From contig MHPJ01000009.1 of the NCBI GenBank assembly GCA_001822065.1, forward strand, positions 1 through 38,629: a stretch of 38,629 nt of DNA, read 5' to 3'. This stretch comes from Candidatus Staskawiczbacteria bacterium RIFOXYB1_FULL_37_44 (GTDB lineage: Bacteria; Patescibacteriota; Minisyncoccia; Minisyncoccales; Staskawiczbacteraceae). Made by a program: the position numbers and the translations under genes. A model generated the notes under the pieces. The model saw only the letters and a list, made by a program, of their open reading frames with translations. It was not told where the DNA came from and made no database searches. Shown here piece after piece: positions 6,001 to 13,537 of this stretch (its first letter is position 1; each line of letters opens with the position of its first letter).

Positions 6001-6603
6001 ATGAATAATTTAACGGAGGAAAAACTTAGAAGATTCTATATAAAGGATAAAAAATCGGTGGCGGATATTGCTAAACTGTTTAACCGTTCTGAACACGGGA
6101 TAGATTATTGGATAAAAAAATATAATATTCCCAAGAGAACGATAAGTGAAGCGATATACATAAAATGTAATCCGGGCGGAGATCCGTTCAAAGTAAAGAA
6201 AGTGCTTGGCAAAAGGGACGTAGAACTCAAAAATCTCGGGTTGGGGATATATTGGGGAGAGGGCGATAAGAGTCCGAATAATACATCAGTCAGGCTTAGC
6301 AATACAGACCCCTTTTTATTAAAAAAATTTAGAGAATTTTTAAGGAAAATATATAAGGTAGAGGAAAAGAAAATACAATACGGTTTAATATTATTCAATG
6401 ATTCCAAGGAGAGCGATGCGGTTGCTTTCTGGGAAAAACATCTAGGAATTGAAAGAAATCAGTTGGGTAAAATAACTGTTATACCACCCCAAGGAAAGGG
6501 TACCTACAAAAGAAAAAGTAAACACGGTGTATTAATAATCATATTCACTAATAAAAAATTAAAAGAAATAATCTTAGAGGAAATAAACAATTTTAAAAAA
6601 TAA
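6001..6603 (+). CDS. LAGLIDADG-like homing endonuclease with N-terminal HTH
   Basis: The 200-aa protein starts with a DNA-binding helix-turn-helix of the Hin/resolvase type (about residues 8-48: KKSVADIAKLFNRSEHGIDY, then WIKKYNIPKRT). Next comes the motif LGLGIYWGEGDK (about 80-91), which resembles a single LAGLIDADG helix ending in an acidic residue. A mixed alpha/beta part follows, with SVRLSNTDPFLLKKFREFL and a terminal basic segment (GKGTYKRKSKHGVLIIIF). A single motif would act as a dimer. The stop codon is one base before the tRNA-Thr gene that carries an intron. That placement suggests a role in intron spread, although the gene is outside the intron. Family assignment is by motif only. 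Confidence 0.65.
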   Translation: MNNLTEEKLRRFYIKDKKSVADIAKLFNRSEHGIDYWIKKYNIPKRTISEAIYIKCNPGGDPFKVKKVLGKRDVELKNLGLGIYWGEGDKSPNNTSVRLSNTDPFLLKKFREFLRKIYKVEEKKIQYGLILFNDSKESDAVAFWEKHLGIERNQLGKITVIPPQGKGTYKRKSKHGVLIIIFTNKKLKEIILEEINNFKK

Positions 6604-6604
6604 C

Positions 6605-6864
<260 letters not shown>

Positions 6865-6892
6865 CACTTAATATAATTTAAAATTAAAAAGT

Positions 6893-7054
6893 ATGGCAAC
6901 AAAAAAACCGTTCACAAAATTGGCATGCACTGTTTGTAAAACAACAAATTATTTTACAAAGAAAACAAAAGCATCAGCCGAAAAAAAACTCGAGCTGAAA
7001 AAGTTTTGTTCAACCTGCAAAAAAACTACTCTGCACAAAGAGAGCAAAAGGTAA
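6893..7054 (+). CDS. rpmG: 50S ribosomal protein L33
   Basis: The 53-aa zinc-ribbon protein of the large subunit begins MATKKPFTKLACTVCKTTNY. It has two Cys pairs, CTVC (about residues 12-15) and CSTC (about 39-42), between basic segments (KKLELKKF and KKTTLHKESKR). Length and layout are those of L33. It follows tRNA-Thr by 28 nt, as in the common tRNA-Thr/rpmG neighbourhood, and its stop is convergent with the pilus operon, only 9 nt away. Confidence 0.93.
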   Translation: MATKKPFTKLACTVCKTTNYFTKKTKASAEKKLELKKFCSTCKKTTLHKESKR

Positions 7055-7063
7055 ATAGAAGAT

Positions 7064-7390
7064 TTACTGGAACGGGTCTGGATAAGTTTTTTGAGAAAAA
7101 TTTGAAAGTTTTTGGTCTCTATCCTGCCATTGGGATAAAATTTTCTGGTAAGCATCTTCCTTGAATTTAAAGGTGGCTTTGCTTGCGCTGTTTTTTTCTC
7201 TTTCGGCAGAATATATATATTTATAAAACATATATCCGCCAATTAACATATCTACTAAAATTAGAATTATAATAACGGAAAATGCATGTCTTCCTATAAG
7301 CCAAAGTATTCTTTTTAAACTCGCTAATTTTTCTTTTGCTCGCGCAAGAGTTTTTTTATAGTCTAAATTTAAATTTGTTTTCATAGCCAT
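7064..7390 (-). CDS. Small single-pass membrane protein, last gene of the pilus operon
   Basis: The 108-aa protein has a basic N-terminal part (about residues 1-33), one strong membrane segment (about 36-56, AFSVIIILILVDMLIGGYMF) and a charged helical outer part ending in KTYPDPFQ. It starts inside the pilO stop (TAATG, one-base overlap), so it is translationally coupled to pilO. This is the position where a PilP-like alignment-complex component would sit, but it has no recognisable PilP domain or lipobox. I infer a pilus accessory role only from position and topology. Confidence 0.75.
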   Translation of the reverse strand: MAMKTNLNLDYKKTLARAKEKLASLKRILWLIGRHAFSVIIILILVDMLIGGYMFYKYIYSAEREKNSASKATFKFKEDAYQKILSQWQDRDQKLSNFSQKTYPDPFQ

Positions 7391-7935
7391 TATTTCGCCA
7401 AAGCTTTAATTGATATGCTGGATTTTACCCCAGTTAAAGCAGCTTGTTTTTCTGCATTGGCAACACCTTTGTTGCTGCCGATATTTATGTTTTGTATTTG
7501 AATTAAATATGGCCCGGATTCAAGTTTTCCTATAAATTTTAGCGTGCCAGAAAAACTTCCTGAAGAAGAAAATTGGAAATTTTCGTATAATACAGATGAT
7601 TCTTTGGAAAGAGTCGGGGCTGAAATTTTCAGATCAACTCCCAATTCGGAAGCGATTTTTTCCAAATACTCAATAAAGCCGACAGGGTTTTGCGAATCAA
7701 CAAACAAGCCATCTATTTTATCTAAGTTTTGCCGGTAATCCGCATATTTTTCTTTAAAGCTTTTTACCTCGTTAAACTGGCCTTCCAGAAAAAGCCGGCT
7801 GTCTTTTTGCATTATTAATTCATTGGATTTTTGAGAAATTTCTTGTGAAAGGGGATATATTACAAACATCGCTAAAAATACAGCCGCCAGGAAAAACGCA
7901 GATGTTATGATGTAAATTGTTTTCTTAGTTTCCAT
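7390..7935 (-). CDS. pilO: Type IV pilus inner-membrane protein PilO-like
   Basis: PilO forms dimers and heterodimers with PilN in the inner-membrane alignment complex. The 181-aa protein has a membrane helix (about residues 8-30, IITSAFFLAAVFLAMFVIYP), a coiled-coil segment (about 31-80, with repeated QK, KSNELIMQKDSR and FLEGQFNEVKSF) and a ferredoxin-like outer domain (GFIEYLEKIASELGVDLKIS, then FSGTLKFIGKLESGPYLIQI). Order and length are typical. It lies two bases after pilN. Confidence 0.85.
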   Translation of the reverse strand: METKKTIYIITSAFFLAAVFLAMFVIYPLSQEISQKSNELIMQKDSRLFLEGQFNEVKSFKEKYADYRQNLDKIDGLFVDSQNPVGFIEYLEKIASELGVDLKISAPTLSKESSVLYENFQFSSSGSFSGTLKFIGKLESGPYLIQIQNINIGSNKGVANAEKQAALTGVKSSISIKALAK

Positions 7936-7937
7936 TT

Positions 7938-8477
7938 TTATTTTTCCGGATTAAATTGTAATGTAAGGCTGAAGTTATTGTTAACAGGATTTATCCAGCT
8001 GCTTGCCGCAAAAGAAACATTTTTTATTGAAGGATGGCTTTCTAAGTTTTTTTGGAAGGAAATGAGATTTTCTCTGGTATTGCTTGTTCCTGAAATACTT
8101 ACGCTGTTTTTAGCATCTATAGAAATGCTCGTAAAATATAATCCGCCGGGTTTTGGAATTTCAGAAATTACAGCCAAAATATTGCTGAAAAATTTTTCAT
8201 TTTTATAATATGAAACAACCAGCGGAAAGGACTTGTTGTATTTTTCAATAATGCCTTTAAAATTTTCCATATCCGGAGTTTTGTATTTTTCCACAGTGGA
8301 GGCCAAGAGGAATTTTTGATAGTCAACTTCGGCCAAAATGTAAAATTTTAGCGACAACAAAACAAGGATGGAACAAATTAAGAAAATTATAATTATGGCG
8401 CCCAAAACAAGCGCCAGATTTTTAATCCGTTTTAAAAGAAGTTCGTTTTTTTCTTGTTGAGGTAAAAGGTTAATCAT
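7938..8477 (-). CDS. pilN: Type IV pilus inner-membrane protein PilN-like
   Basis: PilN binds cytoplasmic PilM through its N-terminus. That motif is present as MINLLPQQEKNELLLKR. A membrane helix follows (about residues 21-47, LALVLGAIIIIFLICSILVLL) and then a periplasmic/extracellular alpha-beta domain (GLYFTSISIDAKNSVSISGT, then LISFQKNLESHPSIKNV). I use the ATG at 8477; a TTG two codons upstream is less likely. It overlaps the end of pilM by eight bases, so the two are translated together. Length (179 aa) fits the family. Confidence 0.88.
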   Translation of the reverse strand: MINLLPQQEKNELLLKRIKNLALVLGAIIIIFLICSILVLLSLKFYILAEVDYQKFLLASTVEKYKTPDMENFKGIIEKYNKSFPLVVSYYKNEKFFSNILAVISEIPKPGGLYFTSISIDAKNSVSISGTSNTRENLISFQKNLESHPSIKNVSFAASSWINPVNNNFSLTLQFNPEK

Positions 8478-9432
8478 TTTCAATGTTTACGCCTCCCAAG
8501 GCCGAGCCCAAAGCTGTTGCATAGGGCAGAAATCCGGCATCTTGAGCTGCGTTTTTTAAAAGCGGAGAATTTATAAAAGGGTTTCCCAGTTCGGTTTTGA
8601 TACCCAGTTTTTCAGTTAAAAATTCCGGCAGTTTTTTTAGGCTGGATCCTCCCCCGCAAAGAATAATTTTTTTAACTTTGCTTTCCAGAAAAAGATGTTC
8701 GTGGGAGGCATGTTCTTGATAGAAATTTATATATTTTTTAATTTGTTCGGCAAGCTCGCCAAGGTTTTCTTCAGTTGCCTGCATTGATAAAGAGCTGGTA
8801 AAGCGTATTGCGTGGCCTGAAAAAACTATAAAATTAATATTATTATTTCCAATATCAAGTATTACAACGGGGAATTCACTGGTGTCATTTTTTATTAAAG
8901 CTCTTGCGATTGACTGTGATTCTAGCTCGGCGGCAAGCGTGGTAAGTCCGGCGGCTTTAATGCATAAAAGATACGCGTCAACCAATTGCATTGGCATTGC
9001 CGCCACCAAAACATCAACGTGGTCAAGGTCGTCTTTTATGGGTTCAATTACTTGGAAATCTAAATAAACCTGCTTGATTGGCAGTGGAATATAATTTTCA
9101 GCTTCAAAAAGAATTGCTGATTTTAATTCTTCCGCGGTCATTTTTGGCATTTGTATGACCTGCAAAAAAGATTGCTCTTCGGGCAAAGAAATTACTGCGT
9201 GTTCGGCTTTGAGCTTTTTTCCTTTTACGGTTTTATAAACAAGCCTTATGGCCTCAGCCAATTCTTTTGCATTTTTAATTATTCCCAATTCAACTGTGCC
9301 TGGCTTTAATTTTGTTTGGCCGTAAGATGCTACAACAAATTTTCCTCGCTTTTTTTCGAGTTTTACAATTTTAACAGATGAGTCGCTTATGTCCAAACCG
9401 AAGGCTCCATATTTTAAATCAAGTAGTTGCAT
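8470..9432 (-). CDS. pilM: Type IV pilus assembly ATPase-like protein PilM
   Basis: PilM is an actin-like cytoplasmic protein that anchors PilN to the motor. YGAFGLDISDSSVKIVKLEK (about residues 9-28) is the phosphate-1 motif. LPEEQSFLQVIQMPKM, FPVVILDIGNNNINFIVFSG (phosphate-2) and KIILCGGGSSLKKLPEFLTE (adenosine motif) follow in the expected order. The length of 320 aa is close to the family value. The gene follows a small membrane protein and overlaps pilN, giving the usual MNO order. Confidence 0.93.
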   Translation of the reverse strand: MQLLDLKYGAFGLDISDSSVKIVKLEKKRGKFVVASYGQTKLKPGTVELGIIKNAKELAEAIRLVYKTVKGKKLKAEHAVISLPEEQSFLQVIQMPKMTAEELKSAILFEAENYIPLPIKQVYLDFQVIEPIKDDLDHVDVLVAAMPMQLVDAYLLCIKAAGLTTLAAELESQSIARALIKNDTSEFPVVILDIGNNNINFIVFSGHAIRFTSSLSMQATEENLGELAEQIKKYINFYQEHASHEHLFLESKVKKIILCGGGSSLKKLPEFLTEKLGIKTELGNPFINSPLLKNAAQDAGFLPYATALGSALGGVNIEND

Positions 9433-9468
9433 TTGATTATATATAAAATATATCGCTACGCTATTTTA

Positions 9469-9846
9469 TTATATCACCTTTTTATATTTTAAAACACCAA
9501 GCCATATTGCAACAAGCAAAACTGAAATTGAAAATACTGTCCATGGCAAATTTATCGCGCGCGATTTTTTAGTTGACGGATTATTTTTAGCTGACGGGCT
9601 ATTGTTTTGCGCAAATTGTTCTGGATGGGATGCTTCATTTTCATTTTGAATAGGTATAGGAGTATTCTGGGTTGCATTGTTAGTGTTTGCTGAGTTGCTG
9701 AATGAAGGAAAATAGGCTGGATTAACAGGAATTGTGGGCTCTGGATCCTTTGGAAATTGACTTGAGTGTTTTACTGCAAAAACGCTTGCTCCAGAAAATA
9801 AAATAAAGAAAATTATAATTGCAATAAATTTTTTATATAATTTCAT
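9469..9846 (-). CDS. Small exported protein with C-terminal membrane anchor
   Basis: The 125-aa protein has an N-terminal signal peptide (about residues 1-24, KKFIAIIIFFILFSGASVFA), a polar Asn/Pro/Ser/Gln-rich linker (about 25-95) and a C-terminal membrane segment (about 101-119, WTVFSISVLLVAIWLGVL) ending in a lysine pair. This signal-linker-anchor layout resembles a surface protein kept in the membrane, but there is no LPxTG motif. It lies between a pilin-like gene and pilM in the pilus operon, separated from its upstream neighbour by a family C palindrome. Function is unknown. Confidence 0.7.
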   Translation of the reverse strand: MKLYKKFIAIIIFFILFSGASVFAVKHSSQFPKDPEPTIPVNPAYFPSFSNSANTNNATQNTPIPIQNENEASHPEQFAQNNSPSAKNNPSTKKSRAINLPWTVFSISVLLVAIWLGVLKYKKVI

Positions 9847-9854
9847 ATCACATT

Positions 9855-9885
9855 AAAGTGTTTAACCCGAGAGGTTAAACACTTT
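9855..9885. repeat. Palindromic element family C, intergenic copy
   Basis: AAAGTGTTTAACC (13 nt), CGAGA, then GGTTAAACACTTT: a perfect palindrome with a 5-nt spacer, sharing the TTTAACC-N5-GGTTAAA core with the copy in trmD. It lies between two pilus-operon genes and could act as a terminator-like hairpin in the mRNA. Confidence 0.85.
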
Positions 9886-9890
9886 CATTT

Positions 9891-11732
9891 CTAATTTACA
9901 ATTCGCCAGTAATTTAATTTGTAGGTTGAATTTAATACCGGGCAGTATGGCGGAGGCGCGCTTAAAAATCCGCTGTCATAGTTAAAGTTCCAATTTTGGT
10001 ATCCTGCGGGCTGGCTATTGCCAAAATAGCTTTTGCCATTGCTTATAAACGATCCAAAGGTTGTGAGAGTACCTTTATCTGTGTCTCTGCAATCTGCGTC
10101 CGAGCTGCAAGTAACGCCTGTGACGTTTATGCATAATCCGCTGTTGCAGGTGCCTCCGGTGTAGGTAAGGCGTCCAATGCTTTTGTATTGAGTAATCAAT
10201 GATCCGTCAACTTCAAGGTTGGCAGGAGCGTCGTGTGATATTAAAATATAATTTTGTGAAATTAATCCCAAGGCGCATAAGCCGTTGCAGGCGCTTGTGT
10301 TGTAAACAAGATTGTTTGGAATAAATATGGACGGAAAAACAGTATAACCGCCGTTATATGGCAAGGTTGCAGCCGCAACTGTTACCCTGCCTTTTACTGT
10401 GCCTTCCACCCAGACATTGCGATATCCGTTTTCAACATAAATTACAAAATCGTTTTCCGGAATAACAAAACTTTCTCCAGAGCAAGTGGCTCCAGCCACG
10501 GTGTTGCATATTACTTTGGTTCTAGTTACGTAATCTGTTGAATCTGTAGAATGGCTGGTTGTTTGCCCATTAGTGCCTGTGCCATCCAAATAAACAGCAT
10601 CGGTGTATGCAGGGCTTAATGTGTTAACTTTATAAACATCAAAAGTGCCTTCGGGGTTAAATACAATAGAACATCCGTTATTGCCTCCTGCAACTGCGTT
10701 CAAATTAATATATCTGGTATTGGCAGGCGTAGTTATTCCAATATAATAGCCATAGTAGCCTATTGTGCTATCGGTTTTGGCTTTTATTGTGCCCAAAACT
10801 CCATCACTTATTGTGGATGTCCATGTTATGTCTGCGTCTAATGGTTCTGTCCACCAGCTTTTTGCGCTGGTTGTTGAAACGCCAGCGCAATCATCGTCCG
10901 TTGAACAGGCTGTGCCAGTGTTTCCGCCGATAATACAAGTGCTTGTTGTTGAGTCGCACGTTGTAATGCTTGCGCAGTCGCTATCTGCCGAACAAATTTT
11001 TTTTGTTGATGCTGGCGTTCCATTTATAGTGCATTGGTTTGATGTGTTGCAATAAGTGTTAAATATAGCGGGCATTGCGGCTGCGCCGTCGCAGGGCATA
11101 TTGTCTTCAACCGGACAAACATAAGTTGAGTAGGTTGAGCAGTCGCTATTGGCGCATTTTTGAGAAATTATAGAGGCGCTTGCTGTGGGTATAACATCTC
11201 TAACTCCGCTGGTAGAATAAAACTTGCCTCCAATGTTTGTAAAAATATAACCTGGGCTGTTGGTTAAAACCGCATATTGCGCTACGGAGTCTCTGTAGTA
11301 TTTTGCCTCAACTGTCCTTTTGACATTTGGATATTCATTTGTCCAACCCGTTGATTGGACAATTATATTGTCAGCTCCCTGTGGCGGCTGGATTATATGC
11401 AATGAAAAATAACCAATTACTTGTTGGGTTTCGGTATCTGTGTAGTCGCGCGCAGGAATGTCATATGCCTGCTCCGTTGCGCCGGCAAGATCGGTTGCGC
11501 CGTCGTCATTGTAGTCGCCCGGAAATTTAATAAAATGCCATTCATAATAATTTCTTCCGGCTTCCGCAATTTGAAAAGCCTGCTCTCTGGCAATTGAAAG
11601 CTTTAAGAGTTGCATTCTGGAAATAAGGCTTGCAACAACAGGAATCATTATCATTGTAAAAATAAAAATAATAATTATTACAAAAATAATTAAACTGCCT
11701 TTTTGTTTTGATTTTGATTGTTCTAGTTTCAT
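9891..11732 (-). CDS. PilX-like minor pilin with cysteine-rich outer domain
   Basis: The 613-aa protein begins with a positive stretch and a pilin-like hydrophobic helix (KQKGSLIIFVIIIIFIFTM, about residues 8-26). QAFQIAEAGRNYYEWH (about 49-64) is the PilX/GspK-type signature in which residues follow the helix. There is no glutamate at +5, as in PilX/GspK proteins. The rest is extracellular. It contains repeats of a CSxDxDC type motif (CSADSDC, CSTDDDC, CSSDADC), polar beta-rich sequence and a late GLISQNYILISHDAPANLEV stretch. The true start is probably ATG 11732. The frame is open further upstream, but that part is only a family A repeat. It would belong to the tip complex with the two other minor pilins. 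Confidence 0.8.
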   Translation of the reverse strand: MKLEQSKSKQKGSLIIFVIIIIFIFTMIMIPVVASLISRMQLLKLSIAREQAFQIAEAGRNYYEWHFIKFPGDYNDDGATDLAGATEQAYDIPARDYTDTETQQVIGYFSLHIIQPPQGADNIIVQSTGWTNEYPNVKRTVEAKYYRDSVAQYAVLTNSPGYIFTNIGGKFYSTSGVRDVIPTASASIISQKCANSDCSTYSTYVCPVEDNMPCDGAAAMPAIFNTYCNTSNQCTINGTPASTKKICSADSDCASITTCDSTTSTCIIGGNTGTACSTDDDCAGVSTTSAKSWWTEPLDADITWTSTISDGVLGTIKAKTDSTIGYYGYYIGITTPANTRYINLNAVAGGNNGCSIVFNPEGTFDVYKVNTLSPAYTDAVYLDGTGTNGQTTSHSTDSTDYVTRTKVICNTVAGATCSGESFVIPENDFVIYVENGYRNVWVEGTVKGRVTVAAATLPYNGGYTVFPSIFIPNNLVYNTSACNGLCALGLISQNYILISHDAPANLEVDGSLITQYKSIGRLTYTGGTCNSGLCINVTGVTCSSDADCRDTDKGTLTTFGSFISNGKSYFGNSQPAGYQNWNFNYDSGFLSAPPPYCPVLNSTYKLNYWRIVN

Positions 11733-11745
11733 ATTTTTAGTATTC

Positions 11746-11838
11746 GTCATTGCGAGGAGCGAAGCGACGAAGCAATCTATGGTATATGTTCCGAACTCCT
11801 GGATTGCCACGCTCACCTGTGGGTTCGCTCGCAATGAC
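11746..11838 (-). repeat. Palindromic element family A, copy in the pilus operon
   Basis: A full copy with ends GTCATTGCGAGGAGCGAAGC and TTCGCTCGCAATGAC, and a centre with GCAATCTATGG and GGATTGCCACGC. It fills the gap between the 558-aa pilin and the PilX-like gene and overlaps neither predicted coding region. Confidence 0.9.
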
Positions 11839-11845
11839 GGGGAAG

Positions 11846-13522
11846 CTACTGGCCTAAGCCATTTGCCGATCTTAAACTTCTTATTGTCGCGCCGGCTGTA
11901 ATTGTAAAAGTATTTTTCATGGCTTGTTCTATAAAACTTCCTGCCTCAACGGTTTCTTCTGTCGAAAAATTCAACTCTGCGTCTGCTTCATTCATATTAT
12001 AATATTCAAACTTTATCCACTGGGCAGAACGCGCGGTGTTGGAGATGCGGACTTCGTCAAGAACTTTTACACCGCCAGAATAGCTTCCATTGCCGTAAGC
12101 ATTAATGCCTAAATTTTCTCCGCTATCAGAAACACTGCTTGCGGATAGAGGACTGCCCTGAGCCACACCATCAAGATAAATTCGCAGATTTGTTCCGTCA
12201 AATGTCCCAACGACATAATGCCAATTATTATTTGCGATACTTCCTTCCGGTATGTTTGACGAGGAAGCGTTTCTCATATAAAATCTTAAACCATTATTTT
12301 CATAAAACCAGTATGATCTGTTGGCACCAGTGCCTTTAGAAAGCATTACTCTGTCACCAACAAGATCGCTAGTTTTTACCCATAATGATACGGAAACATT
12401 ACTAGTTGCTATAGAATTAGAGTGGGGAACTAAAATATATTGCGAACTAAAATTTTCTGCCATGGCTATTTTGCCCGAGGACGTAACTACTGGCTGGCTT
12501 ATAGTGCTTGTGCTATTGTTAGCGTTATTGGTGCTGTCTTTATAATCGCCTACAGTGGCAGAACCGGTTTCTTTTAAGTGCCATACAGATGCAAAATTTC
12601 CATTCCATACATTAATAGCGTCTTGGTCGTCTTCAGCATCTATGTTGCCATAATAAACATATATATCTGTGTCTGTTGAGCCTGAAATTACGGGCACTTT
12701 AACCCAAAAATTGGCTGTTACCGGATTCCCGCCTCCGCCTACCCAGCTTTCTTTTTCGTAATCTAACAATGTTGTGCCGTCAGCCAAAGTAAAACGTATA
12801 TCATCGCCGTCGCTTTGCGCAGAACTGCCAATTTCAGCATCATTTGCAATTTTTACGTATAACGGAAAATATGTAAGATCGGTGTCAACATTTGCAGTGT
12901 CAATTGTTATTTTTTTTCTGTAACTCCACCCAGCAAGCTTTTCCTCGCTGCTTGCCGGATTTAATTTTTGCTTTACTATTGGGAGGCTGATTTTAATAAA
13001 CTGAACCGATGCCATGGCAGTAATTGGCTGCGGCATAGGGTTCCCGCTTCCGTCATAAGTATTGCTGTAATAATAAAATATTGGGTCGTTGCTAATGGTG
13101 TCAAGATTAGACAAAACTGCTTTTATTTGCTCTGCAGAAGTATAAACATAACCCGAACCGTTAAAAGAAGGCGAGGTTACGCCTTTGTACAAAACGCTTC
13201 CGGTTACATAGTAACGGATTTTGTCTATGTCTAATTGGGGATTGATATCTAGCCTGCGCGAGTCAATACAAAAAATTACTTGGTTGTCAGTAGCTGATTC
13301 AATGGGAGAAGCGCCTCCGGCGCAGCTTATCGCGCTGCGTATTTCAGTAATAAATTTATTTGAAACAGCTCTTGCTTGGTCTATTTGGTTTATTGCAGCT
13401 GTTTCAGCTTTTGGAGCCTGAAAAATATTCAAAAGCATTGCAATAAGCGCAAACATTAAAACGTTGAAAATAGAAACAACAACTATTGCTTCAATTATTG
13501 TGAATCCTCTTGTTTTATTCAT
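11846..13522 (-). CDS. Prepilin-like protein carrying DUF2341 and LamG-like domains
   Basis: A class III prepilin leader is clear: NKTRGFTIIEAIVVVSIFNV, with cleavage expected after G and glutamate at +5. A pilin-like part follows (about residues 30-195). Then comes WSYRKKITIDTANVDTDLTY (about 198-217), the start of a DUF2341 domain with FWVKVPVISGSTDTDIYVYY, and a LamG/concanavalin-like jelly roll (about 315-520: VWHLKETGSATVGDYKDSTN, then VSLWVKTSD and FDGTNLRIYLDG). The end (FIEQAMKNTFTITAGATIRS) looks like a pilin C-terminus again. The sugar-binding-type module therefore appears to be inserted in a pilin fold. It would be displayed at the pilus tip and may bind glycans or host cells; binding is inferred. 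Confidence 0.85.
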   Translation of the reverse strand: MNKTRGFTIIEAIVVVSIFNVLMFALIAMLLNIFQAPKAETAAINQIDQARAVSNKFITEIRSAISCAGGASPIESATDNQVIFCIDSRRLDINPQLDIDKIRYYVTGSVLYKGVTSPSFNGSGYVYTSAEQIKAVLSNLDTISNDPIFYYYSNTYDGSGNPMPQPITAMASVQFIKISLPIVKQKLNPASSEEKLAGWSYRKKITIDTANVDTDLTYFPLYVKIANDAEIGSSAQSDGDDIRFTLADGTTLLDYEKESWVGGGGNPVTANFWVKVPVISGSTDTDIYVYYGNIDAEDDQDAINVWNGNFASVWHLKETGSATVGDYKDSTNNANNSTSTISQPVVTSSGKIAMAENFSSQYILVPHSNSIATSNVSVSLWVKTSDLVGDRVMLSKGTGANRSYWFYENNGLRFYMRNASSSNIPEGSIANNNWHYVVGTFDGTNLRIYLDGVAQGSPLSASSVSDSGENLGINAYGNGSYSGGVKVLDEVRISNTARSAQWIKFEYYNMNEADAELNFSTEETVEAGSFIEQAMKNTFTITAGATIRSLRSANGLGQ

Positions 13523-13537
13523 TTTTATTCTAAAATT

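Noticed and set aside
9891-11834. Longer PilX-like protein starting inside the repeat at 11834
   Set aside because: The added N-terminus is only repeat translation (IQEFGTYTIDCFVASLLAMT) and would place 34 residues before the pilin helix.
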